A program made the position numbers and the translations under genes. The notes beneath the pieces are model-generated. The model worked only from the letters and a program-made list of their open reading frames with translations. It ran no database searches and had not been told where the DNA came from. A DNA stretch of 64,000 bases, taken from positions 2,794,201 to 2,858,200 of the forward strand of contig NC_087379.1 in NCBI RefSeq assembly GCF_963675165.1. Direction: 5' to 3'. Origin of the DNA: Halichondria panicea. Lineage: Eukaryota; Porifera; Demospongiae; Suberitida; Halichondriidae. Below are positions 1 through 10,400 of the stretch, one piece after another. Numbering within the stretch: the first letter of the stretch is position 1; each line of letters begins with the position of its first letter.

Positions 1-576
1 CAGAATTTTTCGAAGGTTCTTTACATCTGCTACAGCATCATGGCAAACATGATCAATCCCTGAATTAGGATATAGGTAATGGTGTACAGATTGTAGACTC
101 ATTTTGTTAATTCCAGGAAGTACAGAATTTCGAGCTGCCTTTAAGAGATGGAATGCATCTGCAAAATAGAGATCTTTTCTTCCCATTGCCACTGGAATCC
201 CAAACTTGTGACAATCACGTCTCAAAAACTCCATGTCAAACTTTTCACTTTTGTATCCAACCAACGTCAGTTTATCTCCTGGGTTAGTTTTCAGTTTCAG
301 GTACTCAAAAAATGTCTTGTACATTTCTTCTAGACTTATAGTGGGTAGTATTATTCCTTCCCTACAAAGGCTCTCATCTTTGATTGTGAATCCATTGGCT
401 TTACTTGCTTCACGGTGGAATGAGCAAGTGGGAAGCACATAAGCATTGAAAATGTCTTCTTCACAGTCGTGGGCCAGAGAAACTGCTGCTAATTGACAAA
501 CCTCGTCTAACTTTTTGTTGAGACCTGTTGTCGCCACGTCAAACAGTATGATGCATGATCCAGAACATTGGGCCAT
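1..576 (-). CDS. DEDDh (DnaQ/TREX-fold) exonuclease-like protein, 3' end outside window
   Basis: A single open frame of 192 codons runs from the ATG at 576 off the left edge of the window. It reads as a DnaQ/TREX-type 3'-5' exonuclease domain, like the one at the C-terminus of some PML isoforms. Exo I is FDVATTGL (about residues 12-19), Exo II is in VGYKSEKFDMEFL and Exo III is CHDAVADV, so His and the last Asp of a DEDDh site are present. The Glu normally two residues after the first Asp (FDxETTG) is Ala, so metal-dependent catalysis is probably impaired. No intron is visible. It is paralogous to the plus-strand gene at 6433-7308, which has lost a different catalytic residue. The family call is firm; whether it is an active nuclease is doubtful. 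Confidence 0.72.
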   Translation of the reverse strand, partial: MAQCSGSCIILFDVATTGLNKKLDEVCQLAAVSLAHDCEEDIFNAYVLPTCSFHREASKANGFTIKDESLCREGIILPTISLEEMYKTFFEYLKLKTNPGDKLTLVGYKSEKFDMEFLRRDCHKFGIPVAMGRKDLYFADAFHLLKAARNSVLPGINKMSLQSVHHYLYPNSGIDHVCHDAVADVKNLRKIL

Positions 577-3500
577 TACTAAATAGAGAAGTAGCTTGGT
601 AAAACCCAACTCACTTAAATGCATGCAGTTTCTCACCACCGTGTAACATAGCAATTGTGAATTAGTTATAATTATAGGCAAGTTCTTGCTAATTCGAGAC
701 ACAAATATCTGAGGTATAGCAAGTGTACTGCTTTTTTTTGCTTTTTTCGTTTTTTGACAACATCATTTTTTATGCATATAATTATTTCTAAAGCACTATA
801 TAATATTATTGCATGCTTGGGAGACGCCTCCATAATTATTATTCTCTAGCATCAGGCATAAGGGAGGCACACTGGACGGACCCTAATCCATATTGTCCAG
901 GACCTTGAGTGCAGTGTATATACAAGCACTCGCCTGATTCCTCTTCTTATCAGTATGCACATGCAGTCTAGACTATATATAATTGTATGTCTCGATGATG
1001 TGCAATCTGAATGCAATCAGGTATGCATGGTCTAGCATCAGGCGTAAGGGAGGCACACTGGACGGACCCTAATCCATAATGTCCAGGACCTTGTGTACGT
1101 CATTATTGCCTGATGACTTGAATAACTGTTGGATCTCACTAAAACCTGTTGTTCAGTGCTCTGTATATGGCATGTTGCATCACTACCATAGCAACCATTA
1201 TTATAGCATATAAGGCCATGCAAAGTCAGTTTCTCAGGCCCTCGCGCTTGGAAATTGGCAGCTTTACAAAAAAGTTAAATATCATGTGACCTCAAATGAA
1301 AATTTGTATGGTTTTTTGGTCATGAATATAATTATGACTAAAATTAATTAGTAAAAATTATGCACTTCCGCTTATTGAGGAAGTTAGGGGTGTGTTTTCA
1401 ATTATTTATCATTAAAATTAATTAATATTTATCAAATGCCTCAATCTGCTTGCTATTTTTTAGGAATAATTTACAAATTGACTTTGCATGGCCTATAATG
1501 CAGTGCAATAATATGGCATGTTGCACTGTGTGCAACATGCTTTTGGACTTATGCCCATGCACTTGTTGAAATGAGTACTCACTACTCAACCCACTAAATC
1601 ACAAAGCTGAGTCTATAATAGCTCTCTGGTTTAGTGGCTAGTTATTATGTGAGTATACCCTATAAGGTGTTCGCGAGTATTAATTTCTGCTATTTCTGCG
1701 AATGCATGGGAGTCAAATTGCAAAAATGTGTACTCGCAGATATTAATTGGAAATGCAACGAAACCACTTGTGAGTAATTAGAAACGCTATGAATCACTCA
1801 TAGAATTAAATATCAGCAAAATGAGTAGAAACAATTGCATGCATGTTTCACGGATGTATAAGTTTGTGCAACAAAACTAACGCTAATTTGTTAAAAGGCA
1901 AGCTGAAAAGCTTGTGAAATAAGTTTGAATGACTAGAATTTTAATACAGCTATACATGAAGTTCTCACCTTCAATTCTCGTATCCGAGTCTTATGCAAGA
2001 GCATCAACTTCACTTGACCTATAGATCTAGTTTAACTTAAATGAGTCTGCAGCGATTCTTTTTATAGGCATGCTGTATTACAGAACATGTGACTTATATC
2101 AGCGTTCAGATTGGTTGGTATGAGCGGCATCACCATGCATATGTACCACAATGCTGCATTCATGTAAATCTCAGGCCACCCCCTGGGACTATCCCCAATC
2201 TATCTCAGGCCATCCCCTGGGATTCTCCCCAATCTATCTCTGGCCATTCCCTGGGACTCTCCAAACATGCAGGTGTTGTTTGCTGCAAATTATATAATAT
2301 AGTGTAGACAAGTGTCAACAAATAAAAAAAAAACTCCCAGGGAGAGGCCCCCATAGAGAATGGGAATGTCCCAGGTAAAGTACCTATTAAAGTGTGAATA
2401 AATTGCAACAACAACACTTTTCTATAAAAAGGATCCCTGTCCATGCACTTATCATAACAGTTAGATACCTCAAGTTTCCTTCAAGTGAGAACCTTTAACC
2501 AACTTTAGCCATAATTATAGCACTGATATACTTATTTGTTGGACACAAGGTAATGTTACAGTTGTATTGAATGTTGAAGTGAGTACCTTAATTATAGGTG
2601 AAACAGGTATAGAGCGTTTTCACCGTTTTAATAGCTCATTTTGCTGGTATTAAATTCTGCTAATTCTTGCTCAAGTTGTGAAATTAATGCTGAAGTGCAA
2701 TTTCCAACTATCTGCGAGTGTATAGTGCGATTTTACTCTCATTCGCAGAAATAGCAGAAATTAATACTCACGAAAATATGTCACCTTAAGGATCACTAGT
2801 CTTATAGAGGATCAATATAATTTTATAGTACTTTGTTGCATGTTTGAGCAAACATCAAAGAAACCATGTGCACTGTGCACATATTGCACAGTGAAGCCTC
2901 GAGCTCCCTGCATGCATGGTGCGTAGCTAACAAGTGACCATGCACAGCCAGAAAGCTTGCATGAAAGTTACAACTAACCTGTTGGTATCAAAATAAGGAA
3001 TGCAAAATGTATGAATCTCATTATACTGCAAAAGCGCACATAAATAAGATCTCATTGGTCTATTTACTAATAACATTGTGCTTCTCCCACGTAACAAATC
3101 AGTTACCGTATATCTTCTAATTTATCGGACACTTCTAATTATCCCAGACACAAAGTTATCCCAGACACTCTTCTGGGCAATTTTCGTCTAATACAACGGA
3201 CACTCTGGTGCTTTAACTACATTTGTTCTACATACCTTGAAAAGTTGAGTGACATTCCAAACAACGTAGCTTTATAGCCAGCCAGTATAAGAGTGCTGCA
3301 AGGTAGATAGCTTTGAGGATTAGCTATAGTGCAACTATTCAGTCGCACTTAACTATATAGCTTCTTCTAATTATTCCGGACACTTCGCATGCTCTCTGTT
3401 CCAATTATACCTGCAAAATAATTATTTGTTGTTGTCCGATAAATACGGTATTGCATAACCATTCGTGCAATACGACAGATATTGCATGCTCATGCAAGCA

Positions 3501-6432
3501 TAATTATACCAGCCATAATGCATATTAAATTATTATTACATGTACACCAGCTAAATAGTCGTAAGTATCAGCCAAGAGTGTATAATTATTTGTTGCCAGT
3601 GAGTGGGCAGATCAAAGCAATTCAGTGCTCAGTATATGGCATGTTGCATCACTGCCATGGCTACCATATATTGCACTGGATTGTATGCACTTGCACTGTG
3701 TGTAAATGCAGTAGATTTCTTTAAGAGATATCCATTTGGGACTTATGCCCCATCAACCCACCCAATACTCATTTGCTTCCTTTTATAGGCTACTACTTTT
3801 ACAACTACTAGTGGGAAGAAAACCTAAAAATTTACTATGGAATTCAGCAAAACTAATGAATACACTAAATTCCTTCAAAACACATGTCTTTTATTACGAT
3901 TTATATGACCAGTCAGACGAGTTTAACGTCATTGGGCAACAAGTTAGTTATTGCAGGCGCCCTCGTGCAACATGCCATATATTGCACTGGATGACATAAT
4001 GCCCACGGGCATTATTATTGCTCCAGTGCAATATATGACATTTTGCACTCTGGCTGGGTAATAACTAATACATAAAGACCAGGGGTGTAGGGAGGGGGAG
4101 GGCTTTGGGGGCTGGAGCCCCCCCTTTCTCTGCAAAAACTACACTAGGAGCCTCACCTTCTCTGATGAGTCTTCAGCCCGGGAATTACTGGTATAGATTA
4201 GTGGCAGACAAACAGCATGTCCAAGAGCTAGCTATACTATACTAGTAACTTTAATTCTTTAGTGCAACTAAGCTAGCTAGCTACGTACGGCTAGCTAGCT
4301 AGCTTTAGCAGTATTATTAATTGAAGCAAGGTGTGGCTATTTCTTGCACATGCGCAATGCACTGTGCAACTGATTAATAATCTATCACAGAGGTTGATTG
4401 AGAAGGTTGATTGAAAGCAGCAACATGTCACAGAAACTGGACCGCTACTTCTCAAGGGCAAGCTCTAGTGCCAGCTTGCCAAGCTCTAGTACATTGATAT
4501 AGAGTTCACTTCCTGGAAATGAGTCATTAATTAGGGGGTGTGGCTTCCGGTATACGAAAAATTTCCTGCTCTCCGCCCGAACCCTAACAGCTCAGCCCCC
4601 CCTTCCTCAAATTCCTGCCTACGCCCCTGAAGACTATGCACTCAAGCTAGGTCCTGAACATCATGGATTAGGGTCCGTTCAGTGTACCTCCCTTATATGC
4701 CCGATTCTAGACTATTATATTTACACTGCGTGGCATGGTATGTCGTGGCATTGCATATTATTTGCAGGATGTAAACATTAATTAGCTATATAAACCTAAT
4801 AATTATACATAATTGTATAACCTTACATGTTTATAGTACAATACACTGTTGTAAGTGCAAAAATGGTGCATTGCAGCATATTTTCTCACTCATGCATTCT
4901 GGAGATACCGTGCTATAGCACCTATTAATATATATATATATATAGCTAGCAATGTATAGCTATAATAATTATAATGCCACATGGCTTGCAACAAAGCTGA
5001 AACTGAGAGTATGATAACGATAACTAAAACTCTAGCTCTGTTGCTACAGACCAGAATAGTTCTTAGAAGAAGGGCTTCCTGGCAACTCAATCACCAAAAT
5101 AGCATTATGCATATAAGTATACCACATGTATTTAGAAGAATGATTTGTGGCTGCATGCATGCCAAGCCATGTACTCTGAAGTCGAATTTAGATGACATTG
5201 TCAAAATTCACTATAGCTAGGAAGATAATATAGCTTTTAATTTTTCTATTCAGTGACGTATTTACCAACAGTGCTATAGTACCGTTTTTTCTAATCACTG
5301 TACGTGCTCTGTATACGTGAGCATCACCACAAGGGCATGCATGTACGTGTTACTATAGCTTAATTCATTATTATTATGAACAATTAATAGTAGCTAGCTA
5401 TGGATCAGGCAAGAGTGTCAACCACTCAAGGTCCTGAACATCATGGATTAGGGTCCGTTCAGAGTGCCTCCCTTATGCTTGACTCCTGAGGGAAATTGTG
5501 TGGCCTGAGGTTTTCATATCAGTAATAGTCATGCAAAACAAACGCCAAGTCATGTAAATATAAATATATCCACCACATTTTCTAGTTATACGATATACTG
5601 TTGGAGTCTGAGATTTGAGAATGATCCTGGAAGTTATGTGGTAAATTATGGCTTCATTATTGTTTTATGTGGTAAACTGGTATGCTATGCACACTTGGAA
5701 AATTCTACGGTGGACCTCCAAAGAGCAACCCACGCTATATAACAGCCAAGAGCTCAGGTCTGGATTAAACTTTAATGTAAAGCAACCTCTCAGGAGCGGC
5801 CACCTTTCTGTATACTCTGTATAACGCGAACATTGTTAGGCAAATCCACAAAATATAAGTGCCTCGAAAATTTCACGCTATACGGTATTATGCTTTAGAG
5901 GTAATAATCTCTACTAGCTATCGTACACGAGATAGCAGGTAATTTTCGTTGGTGCACATTTTTGTATAGACTCAGCTAATTTTTAATATTCATATAGCTG
6001 AAGGTTGAACCTAGTGCGGTAGACGTTGTTTTAATTTTCGTATGCCGTACAATACGAAATAGTTATATAAAAAATTCTACCATCTGAAAATAACCTGCTA
6101 TATATATATATGGTATATTAAAGTACAGTGGAACCTCCATAAAACAGACACCATTGGGGAACAGCCTTTTAGCCGTTATATATAGAGGAAAGCTCCAAGA
6201 CTCATTTGCAGCAAGAAATGAATCTTGGAGCTTTCCTCTCTATATATAGAGCATAATACATAGCTGGCAATCGAAACCTCCCAAGGAAGACCACCTAATT
6301 AATTTAACTGCTTTTTTACCTCATAAGGGACAAGCTACAGCTAGATGTTCATGACTGTGCGCCAGTTTTTTTTGGATATCACTATAATTATATAGCTACA
6401 CCTCATGCACACATCTTTATACAGGAGACGTA
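577..6432. repeat. Repeat-rich spacer between the two exonuclease paralogues
   Basis: No credible gene is seen in 5.9 kb. It holds a dispersed repeat of about 70 bp in direct copies near 847-912 and 1032-1096 and inverted copies near 4632-4712 and 5405-5490 (core ACGGACCCTAATCCAT). Also present are pieces with the core ATATGGCATGTTGCA (1150-1190, 1505-1530, 3630-3665, 3965-4040) and copies of the TTAATTTCTGCTATTTCTGCGAATG MITE family near 1675-1705 and 2630-2790. A 550 bp TIR element sits at 4080-4629, half of a CGCTATACGGTA palindromic element at about 5840-5890, and a hairpin at about 6170-6245. Short open frames here are unsupported. Confidence 0.7.
4080..4629. mobile_element. Non-autonomous TIR transposon, 5-bp TSD AAGAC
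   Basis: The element starts CAGGGGTGTAGG and ends CCTACGCCCCTG, imperfect terminal inverted repeats. It is flanked by the 5-bp direct repeat AAGAC (4075-4079 and 4630-4634). Two further copies lie at 31937-32507 (TSD GTATG) and 30710-30863. It has no coding capacity. The CAGGGGCGTAGC-type ends resemble hAT families; from memory, a hAT clade with 5-bp duplications exists, but the superfamily is inference. Confidence 0.7.
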
Positions 6433-7308
6433 ATGATGATGGAGAAAGCAAAAAATTTTTTTTCTTTCAATTTAGAAAGTACTAGCTTCTACTCACCAAA
6501 GAACGAAGAAAATATTTGTCAAATAGGTGTTCTATCGCACACAGGTGCAAGCAGCTTTAACCGGTACATCATACCAATCGCTGACTTTCACTTCAAAGCT
6601 AGTGAAACAAGTGGTTTTACTACAGGCTATAGGGATGGTAAGAAAGTTCTCCTACTGAATCAGCAGGAAGTTGAGGACACTGTTAGTGAGTCTCAGGCTC
6701 TTTCTGACCTTGTTGCTTTTCTAAACACCAACTCTGAGCCTGGATCTACAATTTGTCTCATTGGTTACAACAGCAGGGGACATGATGTTCCATTTTTAAC
6801 AAAGGCTTTTATTGACTGTGGGATTCCAATGGTCATAGAGGAACGCACTCTCGTCTTCTCAGATGCTTTACCACTGATAAGGAAAATAGCTGAAGATACA
6901 AAAGATCCTCTTGGACAAAAACTAGCCACGTGTGAGAATAAGAAGAGGCAAACAGTACACCGCAAAATGTATGGAATTACACCATGCAATGATACAGATA
7001 GTCATGATGCAATGAGGGATGTCCAACAGTTGAAGGAGATTACTGTTCATCCTGATTTCCCTTTTAACCAGCTTACTGACCACATTGTACCAACTGATGA
7101 CCTGGTAGCAAAAATTACAAAACCTATAGCCCAGGAGTATTTGAAACAAGAAATTCCCTCCAAGCCTACTGAGGCAGAGGAAACCGCTATTCAGAGGCAT
7201 GAGGTTCACAACAACCCCTCTAAAAATACACGAAAGAGGAAACGCTCTAATCAAGAGACGGAAAATGATTTTACTCCTGCAACAATTAAAGATAATGAAA
7301 CACAATAA
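6433..7308 (+). CDS. DEDDh (DnaQ/TREX-fold) exonuclease-like protein, 291 aa, probably catalytically altered
   Basis: One uninterrupted 291-codon frame. An AG acceptor-like site (tatacag) lies 12 bp before the ATG, so a 5' UTR intron is possible. The domain covers about residues 8-215: Exo I FNLESTSF, Exo II region GYNSRGHDVPFL, Exo III SHDAMRDV. The first catalytic Asp of the usual FDxETTG is Asn, while Glu, the Exo II Asp, His and the last Asp are kept. The last 70 or so residues are low-complexity, charged and Lys/Arg-rich (RKRKRS), a possible nuclear localisation signal. AATAAA at 7395-7400 is a likely polyadenylation signal. It is the diverging paralogue of the gene at 1-576. Role unknown; it may bind nucleic acid without cutting. 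Confidence 0.75.
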   Translation: MMMEKAKNFFSFNLESTSFYSPKNEENICQIGVLSHTGASSFNRYIIPIADFHFKASETSGFTTGYRDGKKVLLLNQQEVEDTVSESQALSDLVAFLNTNSEPGSTICLIGYNSRGHDVPFLTKAFIDCGIPMVIEERTLVFSDALPLIRKIAEDTKDPLGQKLATCENKKRQTVHRKMYGITPCNDTDSHDAMRDVQQLKEITVHPDFPFNQLTDHIVPTDDLVAKITKPIAQEYLKQEIPSKPTEAEETAIQRHEVHNNPSKNTRKRKRSNQETENDFTPATIKDNETQ

Positions 7309-7485
7309 AGTTGACAATTAAGCCTATTGTACTTGGAACAGCCAATTAATAGAACAAAGTGATACATATAAAACTATATATAATCATGTGCTGCAATAAA
7401 TTAACACCTATACCTATAGTAATGTGTTTATACTAATTATGCTGATACTATAATTCAAGTGTAATAAATTTTTATATATACTAAC

Positions 7486-10400
7486 TCAAACGTTATTATG
7501 AGGATTGTCTGGTGTGTTCTCAATGCCAAAACTAATGAGCAATTGTCTACGATATTCACACTCATCTTTGTTGTGCATGATCATCAGTAGGTGTGGTCCA
7601 GGTCTTAGCGTACTCAGCTCCACAGGACTAACACCTGCACATTGGAAACACAGTGAATGTTAATTAGCATTTAGATTTAGGTTTAGCGTGACCTTTTTGA
7701 AACATAATTATTATAGCATGACTTGTATAGCTAGTATACCTTAAGGTGACATATTTTTTACAGGTAGATTTGTCTGCGATTTCACTGTTTAGTGAAATTT
7801 TGCTGGTACTAAAATTCTACTCAAGTTGTGAAATTAATGTCATAACGTTTTTTTTTATTTTTTTTTTATTTTATGCAAAACCAAGGTATGCATAAGGGTA
7901 GGTCAGGTAGCTCAGATGGCTAGTGTGAAGACTTCCCCTGGACAACACAAAAACAGAGAAATAGAACAAAAATTAAGGAGCTACGGCTAATTATAATAAT
8001 TATTACACATTTATTGAATAAAAAGCTACTAAGGTTCAATTTAAATGATGAATCAGAGGAGCTGTTGATAACTTCTGGTGGTAAAGAATTCCATTTCGGT
8101 ATTACATCCAGAAAAAAGGAATGTTTGTGGGATAAGGTGCCCACATGTGGTATAAAGAGTATTTGGCTGTGCGGATGACGGGGGGAAGGGGATGGGTGGG
8201 GTGAGAAGACAGAGGGAGGAATACAGGATTGTTGTTGATGATTTTGAAACATACTTTAAGTTTTTGGATATTCCTGCGGTCTTTAAGTGATTTGAGTTGG
8301 AGTTTGTTAAGTAGAGAAGTATAGTCAGATTTCCATTCTTTGGTTATGATTTTGCAGGCAAATGATTGGGTATTCTTCAGTTTCTTGGTGAGTGTTGATT
8401 GATGGGGGTCCCATACTGCGGCGCAGTATTCAAGTTTGGGTAGTACAGTGCTCCTGTAAATTGTATGCTTTGATTGCTGTGATGCATCTTTTAATTTCCT
8501 GTGGAGCAATCCCAATTGTTGTTTGGATGTCCTCACAGTGTTGGTAATGTGCTGAGACCAGGACAGATTCTTAGAGATGGTGACGCCGAGGTACTTGAAA
8601 CATTCCACAATGGGGATTTGCTGGTTTGAAATAGAGAGGGTGAGTGGGATCGCATCCATAGATCTTGTGATGGGTAGAACATTGGTTTTTGTTTTTTTGT
8701 TGTTTAGAAGGAGACCATGTTGTGAACTGCATTAATGTCCTGCTGGAGCTGAGTGAGGTCGTTATCTGAAATTACTGGCCTGTAAAGGAGGATGTCGCCA
8801 GCATATAGTATTAGCTTGGTTCCGGGGCAGAGCTTTATTTCATTCAGCGAGCTCATGAATATAATAAACAGTAGGGGTCCCAAAATAGAGCCTTGAGGGA
8901 CTCCAGACGTTACACGGCACGGTGTTGAGGATGCACTTTCCAGGACGACTCTCTGACTTCTGTTTGATAGGTAGTTTGAGAGCCAATTAAGTTAGCAGTG
9001 GACCCGAGATACCAAGTTTTGAGAGTAACTTAATGATCTGATTGTGGGGGATAAAGTCAAATGCTTTGCGAATATCGAAGAAAACTGCTCCTACTTGTCT
9101 GTTTTTTGATAGTAATTGGTGCCAGTCGTTTGTGACAGCAAGTAGTGCATCCTGAGTTGAGAATCCTGATCTAAAACCAAATTGGTTGTTGGACAGAAGT
9201 TTGTTTGATGTTAGATATAGTGATATTTGATTGTGAACAATTCTCTCGAGAACCTTCGATATTAAGGACAGTATAATGAACTTGGTCTATAGTTAGAAAC
9301 ATCAGATTTATCACCATCAGCTTTGTGAATTGGGGTTACATTTGAGACTTTCCAGGCCGAGGGGACTTTTCCTTGACTGAGGGATAGATAATTACTCGCA
9401 AACGGTCTAGTGTTTGCTCATGAATATTCATGAGTTTTTTCCCTCTTTGCAGGTCCTAAAGAGTCTGCAGTATATGTTTGTATGAATATCAATGCTAGTG
9501 CTATTGTAATGTGTAAGAATTTCATGACTATGAAGATACATGCATGAGAAAAGAAGACATCAAAACTACAAGTACATGAAGTTATTTTTGACACCAATTT
9601 ATGTGAGCAGCAAGTACTTGAAGTAGACTCTCTTGGTTTATAGACGTAGATACATACCTTCCAGAGGGCGACTCAAAGAGATATGAGCTGTAAAACTATA
9701 CATACGGAAGAGCTATATAGCCTCTAGTAGGTAAGTATCCAAAAATATGCACAATTTCTCTATAAACGGAGGGCTAACTGCTGCTGACTTGCCTGTATTC
9801 AAAAGTTCTCTTTGAGTCGCCCTGCCCCTTCCTTCCTATAAATGGATAGAAGCTTCAGTTCAAGATTTCCTGGCCTACCCAGCCTAAAATGTGGCTTCAA
9901 GTAATTGTGTTCTGCGATTTTGATGTATTTCTTGTCTTCAAATGATATGCATCTTCATAGTCATTTCATTTTTGTACAAAACAATAGCAATAGTCTAAGA
10001 GTAGATATTCATATAATGATTGTGCAGTAAGTATACTCTTTCTTGGTCCTGCAAAAGAAAAACAGATCATAAAAAAACTCAATATTCATGAGGAAACACT
10101 AGACCGTAACCTTAATGAGATTCACAATTATATGCGAGTTTTGCGCTCTCATTCGCAGAAATAGCAGAAATTAATACAGTAGAACCTCGATTATCCGGAC
10201 ACCTTGGTTCCAGAAGCAGGCCGGATAAGTGAATATGCCGGATAATCGAATAGATAAACCACGCCTTGATCCACCCACTTTATTGATGAACAGCAGTGCC
10301 ACATGGTTGTCTGCGCATGCGCAAAAGAAAAGCAGGCATGTCTCCATGGTAACAGCTGCAACGCGCATGCGCATTTGAGGGACACGCCCATTTTCTGAAT

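Noticed and set aside
6922..7317. 131-codon minus-strand open frame
   Set aside because: Shadow of the plus-strand exonuclease gene in another frame.
7900..7945. Possible tRNA-derived SINE promoter (A-box TAGCTCAGATGG)
   Set aside because: The A-box is good but no B-box or cloverleaf follows; insufficient for a tRNA or SINE call.
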